Both the position numbers and the translations under genes were made by a program. Of a DNA stretch of 64,000 nt, positions 48,030-60,254 are shown in pieces (position 1 is the first letter of the stretch; the number at the start of each line of letters is the position of its first letter). The stretch is taken from contig NC_044981.1 in the NCBI RefSeq assembly GCF_008728515.1, forward strand, positions 134,727,937 to 134,791,936. Reading direction: 5' to 3'. The notes beneath the pieces are model-generated. The model was not told the DNA's origin. It saw only the letters and a program-made list of their open reading frames with translations, and ran no database searches. The stretch comes from Papio anubis (lineage: Eukaryota; Chordata; Mammalia; Primates; Cercopithecidae).

Positions 48030-48725
48030 GTTAGTTGGTCCTTGCATTGCTATAAAGCAATATGTGAGGCTGGATAATAATTATTATTATTATTATTATT
48101 TTGAGATGGAATCTCACTCTGTCACCCAGGCTGGAGTGTAGTGGAACTACAACCTCTGCCTCTTAGGTTCAAGTGATTCTTCTGCCTCGCCTCCCCACTA
48201 GCTGGGATTACAGGTGCCCGCCACCACGCCCAGCTAATTTTTGTGTTTTTAGTAGAGATCGGGTTTCACCTTGTTAGCCAAGCTGGTCTTGAACTCCTGA
48301 CCTCAAGTGATCCACCTGCCTCGGCCTCCCAGAGTACTGGGATTACAGGGGTGAGCTGCTGCACCCAGTCAGAGACTGGGTAATTTATAAAGAAAAGAGG
48401 TTCAAATGGCTCATGGTTCTGCAGGCTGTGAGGAAGTGTAGTGCTGGCATCTGCTTTTGGTGAGGACCTCAGGGAGCTTACAATCATGGCAGAAGGTGAA
48501 GGGGAGCCATGTATCACATGGCAAGAGAGGGAGACAGGAGGGGGAAGGTCCCCACTCTTTAAACAACCAGATCTCACAAGAACACTCATTACTGTGAGGA
48601 TGGCACCAAGGCCTTCATGAGAGAGCCAACCCCCAAAACCAAAAACCTCCCACCAAGTCCCATCTCCAGCATCGTGGAATACATCTCAACATGAGATTTG
48701 GAGGGGACAAACATCCAAACTATAT
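48030..48725 (-). mobile_element. MST/THE1-type MaLR LTR, antisense, split by an Alu
   Basis: TTAGTTGGTCCTTGCATTGC and GGCTGGATAAT precede the Alu, and GACTGGGTAATTTATAAAG, TACAATCATGGCAGAAGGTG, CAACCAGATCTCACAAGAAC and CAACATGAGATTTGGAGGGG follow. This is the reverse complement of a complete MaLR LTR. Confidence 0.85.
48073..48372 (-). mobile_element. Alu SINE, antisense, inserted in the LTR, (ATT)n head
   Basis: Starts TAATTATTATTATTATTATT and TTGAGATGGAATCTCACTC, ends GGGGTGAGCTGCTGCACCC. Diverged duplications GGCTGGATAAT and GACTGGGTAAT of the LTR flank it. Confidence 0.94.
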
Positions 48726-49854
48726 CCGTTGACCAAGAGCTGATCATGGATGATGGATAGTTGAAGTCACAAGCAGTCCAGCACAATTCTAACCTTACCA
48801 TGAATCTGAATTCTTAGCTCACTAAAGACTTAGGAACATGGCAGAATTGGGGAGTAGAATTATGGTCATGTAAAAATGGAGTCCGTTTAACATCGTAACC
48901 TTACATCAGAAACCATCAAAGCATCATATCAAACAAAAAACATTGTTTTCACTTATGAAAAATATGAATATTAAATCAACATAATTTTGTTGCACACTTA
49001 CTCTCTGCCTAGGCTAGACATTGAGAAAATATTAAAAATATGTAGGATATGTTCTATACTCTCAAGAAGTTGTGAATAGTGAAAGAACCTGATAGATGAA
49101 GTAATAACTTCATGCAGTGTGCCTAAACATGAAATAGAATTCCATACAAAGTGACATTTAAATGGATAGAAGAACTGGAGACCATATCCACACTGGTAAC
49201 AGCATGGGCAGAGGTGTGCAGTTAGACATGAAAATTAATGCAGTGTTCAAGAATATATTGAGGAGTTAGTAAGAAATTAGGCTAAAATGTATGTGGATAC
49301 AGATATGAGAAAGGGCTGTAAAACTCAAGATTGACTTTATCTTGAGAGCAGGGTGGCAGCTATCAACAGTGCTAATGCACTTTCTCTTCTATTTTAAAAA
49401 TTAAAACAGGATAGTAACCTTAAAAGGTGTTCTGAAACAATATTCTAAACAACTGTTATCACTTTTGCTTTTCCTTTTATCAAGTGCTTACTTAAATATT
49501 TCTCATTATTGCAATGATTGTGACTTGTAATTATTTGTAGTTACTATTTTACCATGAGCTTTACCCACATTTTTATGTGTTTTAATTTTAAGTGGCTAAA
49601 TATTATTATAAATAGTGTGTGCACTATAATTTACATTCCTCATTTTCATTTTCTCTGAAATCTTTGTAGGCTATTAAGCAGAACAATGATAGGAACATAT
49701 CGAAGTTTTAGAAAAATGACACCTTAAAAGCTGCAGGTAGATTAGGATGAGTAGGACTTGGAGTCAGAAACTTCAATAAGGGAATGGCTGCAATATAGAC
49801 TAGGAAAGGGGTGATACCAACCTGTCAGTGTCCTCATCTGTAAAAGAAGATACA

Positions 49855-50152
49855 GCTGGGTGCATTGGCTCATGCCTGTAATCCCAGCACTCTGGGAGGC
49901 CAAGGTGGGTAGATCACTTGAGGCCAGGAGTACAACACGAGCTTGGCCAACAGGGTGAAACTCCATCTCTATTGAAATCAAAAATTAGCCAGGCATGGTG
50001 GCACACACCTGTAGTCCCAGCTACTTGGGTGGCTGAGGTAGGAGAATTGCTTGAACCCAGGAGAAGGTTGCAGTAACCTGAGATTGCTCCACTGCACCAC
50101 AGCCTCGGTGACAGAGCGAGACTCTGTCTCAAAATAAACAAATAAATAAAAA
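49855..50152 (+). mobile_element. AluS-type SINE, sense, full length
   Basis: GCTGGGTGCATTGGCTCATG through CTCGGTGACAGAGCGAGACT and an AAATAAACAAATAAATAAAA tail. The flanks GATACAGC and AATACAGC give the target site. Confidence 0.95.
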
Positions 50153-50794
50153 TACAGCAAGCCTCATAGGTGCTTGTGAAAGCTAATTGAAATAATATAT
50201 TAAAAGAGTTTGGCATTTACAAAACTCTGAAATGATCATTCATTTAACAGAGGAAGCTATGAACTTTTTTTTTTTTAAAGGGTCAGTTTGACTTTTAGGC
50301 ACCTGATTTCCTGAAGGACTCTTTGAACTCTTTGAATGTGGGTACTGTTTTATGCATTTTCATGTGATAACTAACTGCCTGACTTACATTCTTGCCCAAT
50401 ATACATATTTCTTCAAATAATGAACTAATGAATTCCCAGGCAATAAATACCTTTTTGTTAAATGGACAAACAATTCTGTTCAGTGGGAAACATGCTAGTA
50501 GAGTCTGCTTTTAAAGGAATTGCTGAATGCACTAAGAAATAATGAGGAATTAAAAAATACTTTGATCATAATATGGTGATAGGTATTTTCTTCTCTGGCC
50601 AGTGAAAGTGTGCGTTAGCTATGTACATTATGGGGCCAAACTAGTGATTGTTGCTAATTAGGAGATGTGTGGTTCGGTCTATCAAGAATCCCAGTTTTCT
50701 GGGCACTGTGAGCTATAAGTCAAGTCATAAAAAATAGTGAATTGTCTTTTTCATATATAGCACTGAAATTGACTGGAGTTAATTATTTGTTTAA

Positions 50795-50895
50795 TGTCTA
50801 CCTCTCCTTCTAGACTACAGGCTGTGTCACACACCTCCCTCAGCATCTAGCACAAGAAGTGGATTTAGTAATATTTATTAAATGGATTAAGAAAT
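50795..50895 (+). repeat. L2-type 3' end fragment
   Basis: TCTAGACTACAGGCTGTGTC, TCAGCATCTAGCACAAGAAG and TAGTAATATTTATTAAATGG follow the L2 terminal layout. Confidence 0.5.
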
Positions 50896-51129
50896 ACAGA
50901 GTGAGTAAAATAGGACTCTGATTGGGAGTGTTGGGTCAACCACAATTTCGGTATGATATATTCTATGTATCACAGTGAGAAGGAAAATGATATAAAATGA
51001 ATAATAGCCTCCTTAAAGTACTATACAAAAAGAATGCTTCTTATATATTTTCAAGATGATGTAATCTTGTCAAATATATAATATGTTACATGCTAGTACT
51101 TTCTTAATCCCTAATAGCAATACCAGTAA

Positions 51130-51300
51130 TTGTATATTAAGTTCCTGCTATATGCCAAATACTTCTAGGTACTTTAAATGTGTATTCAGTAAACTTCAGA
51201 GCAAGCCTAGAGAACAGAATTTAGTTATTTCAGTGTAAAGGTGAGAAAAGTTGGTCTCAAAAGAAGCAGATAACTTCTCCCAGATCACACAGTACTTTTT
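51130..51300 (-). repeat. MIR SINE fragment, antisense
   Basis: AAGTTCCTGCTATATGCCAA, ATACTTCTAGGTACTTTAAA, AAAGGTGAGAAAAGTTGGTC and ACTTCTCCCAGATCACACAG are MIR landmarks in reverse order. Confidence 0.75.
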
Positions 51301-51749
51301 CTTGGTACCTGGAGTGATTTTCATCCCTCTTTCAAATGCAACCCTTTGGCCATTAGGAAGTAGCTATCACAACTGTATTTTTTTTTTAACTTAATGTAAG
51401 GGAAAGACCACTTTACACATATACAAATAGGAGAAAAGTAATGTTTGAACCAAGTTGCCAGGCCTTCTGCAGCTAGTGTTTACATGAGTGAGTAGAGAAT
51501 TGTAAGAGGTTCTGATAGCAGTAAAAACAAATAACAAACAAGGGAACATGAAGAGAAGATGTTGTCTACCAACATCTGTCAAATATGGCAGATGATCATC
51601 TTTGTCTTATTTTGTTCAGTCCCCCTCACTATCATCACTTAGGCCTCTGTCTCTCTTACCATTCAGATCTCTTGGGATTCTCTTAATTTTTAAAACCTAT
51701 ACCTTGAAAAATTCTGTTTAAAAATACATTGGAAAGCATATGGATTTTA

Positions 51750-52232
51750 GTAGGCTGAATAATGGCTACTGGAAGATACCATGTCCTAATCCCAATAAGC
51801 TGTAAATGTTACCTTTTAGGGAAAAGTGGTCTTTGCAAATGTGATTAAGTAAAGGATCTTGATGAGGTAGATTATACTGGATTAACAGTGTGTGCCCTAA
51901 ATCCAGTTCCATGTATCCTTACAAGAGCAAAGCAGAGGAAGATTTGACACACACAGGAGGAGAAATCAGTGTGACCACGGAGGCAGAGACTGGAGTCATG
52001 TAACCCCAAGTCAAGGAATGCCAGCAGCACTGGTAACTGGAAAAGGCAAGGAATGAGTTCTCTTCTAGAGTCTCAGCGGCAAGAGTAACCCTACTGACAC
52101 CTTGATTTTGGCCCAGTGATACTGCTTTGGGCCCCTCTAGTTCCCAGAACTGTAAGAGAATAAATGTGTGTGGTTTTTAGCCATCAAGTTGTGGCAGTTT
52201 TCTGCAGTGGCCATGAGAAACTAATACAGACA
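51750..52232 (+). mobile_element. MLT1-type MaLR LTR, sense
   Basis: TAGGCTGAATAATGGCTACT, GGTCTTTGCAAATGTGATTA, CTGACACCTTGATTTTGGCC, CAGAACTGTAAGAGAATAAA and GAGAAACTAATACAG cover a whole LTR from start to end. No internal retroviral sequence adjoins it. Confidence 0.9.
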
Positions 52233-52918
52233 TAGAAAATTATTTTATGACTTTTTCTCTTACATGCAGTTGTTTAGTCAGCATTTGATCTTATTAGAGC
52301 TAGATAGAACCAGGGTTTTCTAATCTACAAACCATTGATTTTCATCTTGATTTAAATGTGTTTACTTATTCCTCCTCTATAAGGTAGGACAATTTTGCAA
52401 AAGACGTATAAGAATGTGTTGTCTCCTTTCAGGTTCAGCCTAAAAAATCTTGATATAACAAAAGTTAGAGAAAACAATCTGTCTGAACCAGAGACTTTGG
52501 AATATGAATTCATACAAACTAATGAAGGAATACAAAACTTGGCCTCATAGAGAGAAAGTAGAGTGTCTTATGCAAATCTTTGTTGTCAGCTGCATTCCAA
52601 CATGCAGAATGCAAAAGCCATGTTTCACTTTGTTGAGGATTTGGAAATAGCTTGAGATAATCTTAATTTAAAAGGACTGGCAAATTCTTTCAGCTTTGTA
52701 GAATTTATTCCACATATGTCAAAGACACACTTCTTGTACTGCAAATTAAACTAGTAGTGTGTGATCTTAGTTGAAAAGGTAAACATTACAATTTACATTC
52801 TATTCTCTCATATTCATTCTTTTGGCACATGTTAATAAATTGCAAAACTGTATTGCTGATCCTGAAAAATCTAATGATAAATTCTAGGAATTATCAGTGA
52901 TTAAAATATAGGCCTAGT

Positions 52919-53231
52919 TTGTTTTTGTTGTTGTTGTTGTTGTTGTTGTTGTTGAGATGGAATCTTGGTTTGTTGCCCAGGCTGGTGTGCAGTGGCACGA
53001 TGTCGGCTCACTGCAACCTCCGCCTCCTGCGAGATTGCAATTCTTCTGTCTCAGCCTCCCAGGTAGCTGGGATTATAGGTGCCTGCCACCATGCCCAGCT
53101 AATTTTTTTGTATTTTTAGTAGAAATGGGGGTTGGCCAGGCTGGTCTTTAAATTCTGACCTCAAGTGATCTGCCCACCTCAGCCTCTCAAAGTACTGGGA
53201 TTACAAGCATGAACCACTGCGCCTGGCCATA
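52919..53231 (-). mobile_element. Alu SINE, antisense, (GTT)n head
   Basis: (TTG)n of about nine units followed by TTGAGATGGAATCTTGGTTT, ending CACTGCGCCTGGCC. Flanks ATAGGCCTAGTTT and ATAGGTCTGGTTT are the target-site duplication. Part of the left-monomer GTTTCACC block is deleted. Confidence 0.94.
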
Positions 53232-53784
53232 GGTCTGGTTTTGTACTCTAAGAAAATATCAAATTACTAATTTTCATGCTTAGTGCTAAATTTACATTTA
53301 TCTTAAATGTAAACATGTAATAGGCAACCAGTAATTTTTTATTTTCCTTAAAAATGGTCCTGGTAAATAAGATAATTGATTCGTAAGATCATGGTTTGTT
53401 GATGCCATTGCAACATAATCTTATATTGAGAACATCATCTGTTACAGTGCAAGTAGTTGTGGCCATGTGCTTAGAATAGACTTAGTTATTAAAGTACATT
53501 GTGGTATGATAGAATAAGATTTCTCCAGATGTTTACAAAGCTCTTACAAGGAATTATTTTAGTCTGTTTCTAAATTATTTTAGTGTGTTCATCTGGATTG
53601 AAATGTTATGTGCTTAAAGGATTGAGTTACTGTGATGACTTGGAATATTTAAGTAGCTTTGAATTGTGCGGGTATGTTAAATACCTGTTTGGGAAAGAAA
53701 AATAGTATGAGTGAACAGAGATTAAAATTTGTGAATTATCTGATTGCCCTAGAGATGTCTCTATTTGAGTTAAAAATAAGAGAT

Positions 53785-54151
53785 TGGCTGGGTGTGGTGA
53801 CTGACGCCTGTAATCCCAGCACTTGGGGAGGTCAAGGCAGGTGGATTGCTTGAACCCAGGAGTTCAAGACCAACCTGGACAACATGGAGAAACCTCATCT
53901 CTACCAAAAAAAAAAAAGAAGAAAGAAAGAAAAAAGAAAAATAATGAAAAGAAAAGAAAGAGAAAGAGAAAGAAAACATTAGCCAGGCATAGCGGAATGT
54001 CCCTATAGTCCCAGCTACTCCATCAGCTGAGCTGGGAGGATCGCTTGAGCCCAGGAGGGTGAGGCTGCACCGAGCCAAGATAATTTCACTGAACTCTAGC
54101 CCGGGAGACAGAGTGAGACCCTGTCTCAAAAAAATAAAATAAAATAAGGGA
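53785..54151 (+). mobile_element. Alu SINE, sense, with expanded GAAA linker
   Basis: GGCTGGGTGTGGTGACTGAC through CCCGGGAGACAGAGTGAGAC and an AAATAAAATAAAATAA tail. Flanks AAAATAAGAGATT and AAAATAAGGGATC are the target-site duplication. It is about 367 bp because the middle A-rich linker has grown into a GAAA tract. Confidence 0.95.
53905..53978. repeat. (GAAA)n tract in the Alu linker
   Basis: A12 followed by irregular GAAA/GAAAAA units, all purine on this strand, for about 74 bp. Confidence 0.92.
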
Positions 54152-56189
54152 TCGAATAGTCCCGTTTTAAAATAGGCTAGGTGAGAAATGATTGTTTGTT
54201 TTTTTGTTTTAATCATATTGTTTAAAAGAATACTTCCCAGTAGAGTTTTATTGGGAAACTATACCAAAATAAAGAACATGCTGGGGGCAAATTAAGTGGT
54301 GAAGAGAATCTGAACATTAAGAAGAAAAACCAGGCAACACCAGCTCCAGGGCAAAAGGAGAGTTGAAAAAATTAGGAGGGGCTGACACTGCCAGTGTAGC
54401 ATCCAGAGAGGTTTGATGAAGAAAATTTGACTTTAAGGAGTTGTGAATTGAAGGTCAGAAGTGAGTTATGCGTAGAACAGGATTTTACATCAAAAAAACA
54501 GAGGAGTGGTATTTAAGGTCTGCTGCCCTCTAAAAAAGAGTGTTGGTTACCGCATCTCATTTAGGCCACCCAAATTCCCAACAGACTGGTGACCACTGAT
54601 CTCAGATAGAGGTGCTTTGCCTTCTTTCCATTCCTAAATTGTAACACGAATATGGCTAGGCACCCATTTTGCTCTTGCCCAGAACTGGGTCTTTTCACTC
54701 AGCTGTGCCGAATGAGCAGAAACTTTTATTATTTCTGAGGCATGTTGCCTAGAAGACTAATCTTTATGCTTGCAAATCTGAAGGAATTATTATCTTGCAA
54801 AAAACTAATAAGAAAAACAGAGTAAGGTCTGTCATTTCACCTGATTCTTGTAACTTCAGCTTGAAGTTTCTAATTTCAAGAAAATTAGAAATCACTCTTC
54901 AGCTAAGATTTGGGGAAAACTATTAATAGTCACATGTGATGTTATAAACAATTTATTGGATAGCTTTATGGATCCTGTTTCTCAAATTATACTTGGTTTT
55001 ACAGATTTTAGCCTTTGGGTTGGCTCTTCTTTTGCCCCATTTTTCTTGGCTGCTCCAGCTCCACTGCTGAGTTCACTACAGGTCAAAGAAGTGTTCAATA
55101 TTTTTAAATCAGAAAATGCGGTGAGGATGGGATTTTGTAATTTAGGTTTTTAATCTCTGTATCTGAGCATTTTGGTTCATGCAGTGATCCCAAGTAGCTG
55201 AGGTGAGCCAGGCTGCAGTATCTTAACCTACTAAGTATGTGTAAACTTGATAGAGAACACAATTTTCCTTTAAATATCTTAGCTCTCTAGTCTCCCAAAT
55301 TGTGAAAACATATTGGGGGCAGATTGTAAAAGAAATATGTTCATAAAATATAATTTCAGTGATATCCATGGAAAGAGCAAACTCAGAGTGAGGCAGATGG
55401 AAGAGGAATAACTCGGATCATCCAGGTGGGTTAGGTGTTCCAGGAAATACTGAGGAGCCCCAGGCAGCTGTGTGCTCTGGCAATACTGGAGGACAGTGCC
55501 TCAGTGATCTCTTCAAAATCAATGAAGATTTTTCCTTTACTCCGTAAGCTAGGGGTCATTGACAGTAGTTGGATTCATCTGGAGTGAGGTGCATAGAAAC
55601 TGGCTTTTAGGAATTCAAAACTCTACGTGGAATATGTGAACCACTTGGATTCAGTGCATTTGAAAATAATCGAAAAAGTAAATACACTAAAAGTCAAAGA
55701 AAAATGAAGTCACTTGCTTAAAGGTTGCTGAGTATTAGATTTTAAGAGAAGAAATGTAGGGGAACAAAAGTTTTCATGGCAAAAAGACAAAACAAGCACC
55801 ACTCTGTCCCCCCACCTTCCAGCCACGCTACCAACACACACAGTGTTTTATGAAGTGGTCACAGGAGAATCTGAAGCAGCCATAAAAAAGAAAGAAGGAT
55901 GAGAGATCCAACTGTGCCACTAACAGGCACTTAATTTCTTCTGAGAACTAATTTATACCAACTACTCTAGCTTTTGAAATAGCAGGCAAAAGCCAATTTG
56001 CATTTACGTTGTAAAACTCTGTTTTCCAAACAGTGGCGTACAGAATGTTGGTGGTCCAATCTCTAATGTAAGCGAGGGATTTGGGGATTAAATATTTTCT
56101 GAATTCTTACTCTTTGCTAGAGAGTCAAGATAGGTGCTGGTATGTACCCTCCGAGAGGAAATAAATGGAAAACACAAAGGAAACAAACC

Positions 56190-56360
56190 TTTATAAGCTT
56201 TCTTCAACATGATCTCATATAATCCTTAGAATATATATGAAAGAATATTACTACTCCATTTTATAGACAAAGAAACTGATATTCAAGTTATGTAACTTCC
56301 CCAAGTCTATACATTGGTGAATGGTGACTTCAGAAAGCCTTGCTCCTTCTAAAACTCCAG
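56190..56360 (-). repeat. MIR SINE fragment, antisense
   Basis: ATGATCTCATATAATCCTTA, CTCCATTTTATAGACAAAGA, AACTGATATTCAAGTTATGT and AACTTCCCCAAGTCTATACA match MIR in reverse order. Confidence 0.75.
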
Positions 56361-58904
56361 CCTACCTCTATTAGGCTGTGATTTAGAGTTCAAATGAGAA
56401 ATACAGCCAACAAGTGCATAGAAATTCCGAAGACCCTTGGGGGATTGAGGGCTGGAAAAGGCTTTGTGGAAGAGATGAAACTTTCTTATTAAAAGGGTCC
56501 AATTTAGACAAGGGGAAGATGTTGCGTATAAAAAGGTTGATTATCTAGAATTGGACAACCTACAGCCCATTGAAGTATTTTGGATGTAAGCGTTTGTTAG
56601 ATACTTTGAGAATTAGAAATTGTGAAATGTAGTTATTAGATAATTTTAGACAACCAAGAATCATTTAAAAATAAGGCTCCCATCTTTTCATTCACTCAAG
56701 GCCAAAAAACATTTTAGGATTAAAAACCAATCTCAAACTCTAAAATATTTATTAATAATTTAGACTTTATACTAAATTATCTTGGAAAAGCTAGAGCTCA
56801 ACTAAAATCATTTTTTTAAATCTGGTTCATCTGTTTAATATTAAGGCAGTCTCTAATTTAGTAAATAAACACCTCTGAAAATTGCAGTGCAACCTCTATT
56901 AATGTGATTTAAACCATGTTGTATGTTTTCCTGAGATATGCCAGATTAATGAATTATCGAAGCCTTGGTGGAAAATGACCTGCTCAAAATGAAAATGGAA
57001 TTCATAACTAAAAGCATCCCAAAAAACAGCTAGTCTTAACCCTTCATTTTGTAAATAAGATCAGTGGGAATAGGTTAAAAAGTAGACCATCTTTGCTATT
57101 TTAGATCACATCACATTCTTATAATTTGAGCACTAGTAAAGGTTTTATTTGCTTTCTATTTCTTTCTCTAATATTCAAATGTGATTTTGTTCCTGTTTGT
57201 GCTTTGAATGGCATGTTTGGATGACTGGCCCAGATCTGGCATTCTGAGTTTGTGCCAACAAAAATGTCAAGTGCATTTGCCTTTTAATTACATACAGTGC
57301 CTGGATTTTAATATTTTAGATTTTTCCCTAAAGAAGAGACTTTTCTGGTCCTGTAGTTTGTGGAAGGGAAAAAATATCACTGACATTATTATGAAGCTTT
57401 TTTCCCCTAACATCTCCATATATCCACATTTATCATTTCAGAACAATTTCACTTTGGGTCAGGTTTAGTTGTTCCGTAGCCTACTTTCCTATAAACACTA
57501 TGTTTAGATATATAATTCCGCACTGTTTGAACTTTTTTCTCTTAATTCCCATTAATGTTCAGCTCAGCTTGTTTTACTCTTAATAGGCCATTACTACTTG
57601 GATGTCACACATGTAATAATCAGTATGTAGAGGTGTAGTTTCTTGTGATTTACACTCCTTTCCTTCCTTTACGTTTGGCATAAATGTGAACCAGCTCATT
57701 ATTTTCCAAGGTATTTCTTTTTTACTTCCCCAAATAAAATTTTATTTTCATCCTATTGTTATTCTCTGACTTTTGTTATTTCAGGTGGGCAAAAAATTCT
57801 TATTTGTCAATTAAACAACTCCATAATCACTGAACTCCCTTTAGCACCTACTACATAGACAAGGCACTTAAAGCATTTTTGCTTTTGAGATGATACAGTT
57901 CCTCAACTTAGTAAAAAAACAAAAAACACACACCACCTACCTCCACGTCTTCTTCAGAAAGGTCTTCTCTCAGCTCCAAATCTAACACAGTCACCAAGGC
58001 ACTCTACCTTATCCTTCTATTTTAATCCTCAGTATAGAACTCCTCACTATCAGGTGATCCTTGTTTACTTTTCTGTCATTTACTAGACAACACAGACATG
58101 TAAACTGCACAAGAGTGGAAATATTCTCTGTTTTGTTCAGCGATGATTCTTTAAACCCTAGAAGTGTGCCAGGCACATGCCAGGGACACCAAATAATTTA
58201 TTTAATTAACGAAAGGAAGGAAACAAAAAAAGTAAATGTTTTCTTTGTGGGTTTAAGATGGGGCATGGAACATTTATTTTTTTTTTCTTTTTGCTTCTAA
58301 GGCTTCCTCTGAGAACCCTCCCAGATTCCATTCATTCGTCTATCCATTTAAGTCTGCTTTTATTTCTCCCCAAAAGGATTTGATGTGACTGACTGCCAAT
58401 TTATGTGTATTTATATCTCCCCAACCTTTCCTTTCTTTTTCTTAGGTAGTAGTTGAGGTTGACACCTCTATTGTATCCTCTACTTCACCCCCGTGTTTTG
58501 AAAAGGCAGTGTTAAAAATTACTCCTAATATAGGTAGCTAATCACATTTCTCCCAAGTGAAAGTGCCAGATGGGAGTCAGGAAGCATGGGCTGTATTTTT
58601 AATTGTGTCAGAAGTTAATGCTAGAGTTATGAAAAAACCACATCCCTCTCCTGAGTTTGTCTTTCTTTATTTGAAAACCACAGTTGGACTTTTTTGTTGA
58701 ATGGTTCTAAGAAATGTCTTAGGATGTCAACAAATCAGATACAAATTCATCCCCCTATGGATTAGCCTTATCTGTGCCTCTTCTGTAATACTAGTAGCCA
58801 TGGTATGTATTGCAGTATTCTGCTAATAAGTACAGTCATTTGAGTAATTACCATGTTCTTCTAGTTTATACAATCTCTAAAGTAAGAACACTTGTTCATC
58901 TTTC

Positions 58905-58980
58905 TGGTTTTTTGGCCTAGTACAGTGTTTTATACCCATCAGATATTCAACAAATACCTATTAAATGATAAATAATAACA
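58905..58980 (+). repeat. L2/MIR-type 3' end fragment
   Basis: GGCCTAGTACAGTGTTTTAT and GATATTCAACAAATACCTAT resemble the L2 terminal phrase. Short and diverged. Confidence 0.4.
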
Positions 58981-59089
58981 GATTCTTGTCTCTGTATTTT
59001 TAGAAAGTACACTTCCCTCCATCTAATGCTGCTTCTGTGATGCTATAATATTTATGGTGCAGAAATCCAGATTTAGAAAGAGAACTTTA

Positions 59090-59310
59090 TCCGAATCTGT
59101 TTATACATTCCCTAATACTTACTGAGACTTTAGAAACTACCAGATATTGTCCTTAGCACTTTACATGTTTCAGTACATTTAATCTTTGAGTCAATCTAGA
59201 AGGTAGACTCAATCTCCATTTTACCAATAAGAAAAGTGAGGAGCAGTGGCTAACTTACCTAAGGTCAACTTGTGACAAAGCTGGAATTCAAACTCTGATT
59301 GATGGTTTTA
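59090..59310 (-). repeat. MIR SINE, antisense
   Basis: CCTTAGCACTTTACATGTTT, CATTTAATCTTTGAGTCAAT, CTCCATTTTACCAATAAGAA, ACTTACCTAAGGTCAACTTG and CAAAGCTGGAATTCAAACTC are a nearly complete MIR in reverse. Confidence 0.85.
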
Positions 59311-59987
59311 TTTTATCAAAAAAAAATTTAAGGCCACCTGACGAGAATGTTCACTATTAGTGTTTTTCCAGAGATGATTGAAGCTCTTTACCAATTGATG
59401 CTACGAAGAGCAGAATTTTTCTCTTAAAGAATGCTGTAGATTTTATAAATTAGTTCAGTTAACCCTAGCATTAATGTATTTGTTTCAAAAAAATTTTTAA
59501 ACTTTAAACAGTATATTATAGTTGATAGATGCTCTTATATAAGTAACATACCTTGACAAATTATGAGCATTTTTCATATTTTACCTACTCATTGGACAAA
59601 TACATATTAAAAGTTAATAATATATTGGTAATTATGTAAAAATCATTAGCCATAAAGACATGAATGAGATTATATCTTTGCCCTCGATTTGCTCCAGACT
59701 TAGTGTGAGTTGTAGACTTGCTGAGAAATACTTGCAATACAATTTTTATTTGGGTTACGGGAAAATAATTGACTGGTGTTTAGAGGTGAGAGGGTAGTTA
59801 AGGGAAAGGTGTTAGGAAAACTAAAGAACATAAAAGCCCATGATCCGTCTTCCCATTTTGGAAGTCTGGCAAATTAAGTTCTCAGAGGACCTCAGCAGAA
59901 CAGTCCTACCCTGGATAGGACACATCTTTGGATACATTACTGGACTTACAGTGGCTGGTGGAGATATCTCAGGACCCACTATTCTGC

Positions 59988-59994
59988 TCTCTCC

Positions 59995-60042
<48 letters not shown>

Positions 60043-60112
60043 AAATATATATATATTATGTTTATATATATATTATATATATATATATAATTATATATAT
60101 TATATATATATG
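59988..60112. repeat. Palindromic (TC)n(TA)n(GA)n block plus AT-rich run
   Basis: A TC tract (59988-60011) passes into TA (60012-60028) and then GA (60029-60042). The TC and GA tracts are complementary, so the block can fold into a hairpin. A run of TATATA/ATTATA follows to 60112. Confidence 0.92.
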
Positions 60113-60113
60113 C

Positions 60114-60186
60114 GCCAACCTCATTTAAATTATATCTTACCACTTTGTATTCTCAGCCTTCTTGATTTTTGTCACTTGAGCAGTAG
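60114..60186 (-). repeat. Inverted copy (left arm) of 61997-62077
   Basis: The 73 bp from GCCAACCTCATTTAAATTAT to CACTTGAGCAGTAG is the reverse complement of 61997-62077 apart from a few substitutions and a 10-bp insertion in the other copy. It is bounded on both sides by TA/GA repeats. Confidence 0.88.
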
Positions 60187-60209
60187 TATATATATATATG
60201 TAGAGAGAC

Positions 60210-60240
<31 letters not shown>

Positions 60241-60254
60241 GAGAGAGAGAGAGC
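60187..60254. repeat. (TA)n(GA)n microsatellite
   Basis: TATATATATATATATG followed by a purine GA tract of about 55 bp with a few AA and GG interruptions. Confidence 0.92.

Noticed and set aside
13330..54216. Many open frames of 60-148 codons with texts like SSWDYR..PPCPANF or SPRLECSG.ISAHCKL
   Set aside because: These are translations of antisense Alu copies (for example 13330-13548, 15424-15669, 40130-40490, 44364-44610, 48266-48589, 49914-50216, 52919-53151, 53770-54216), not genes.
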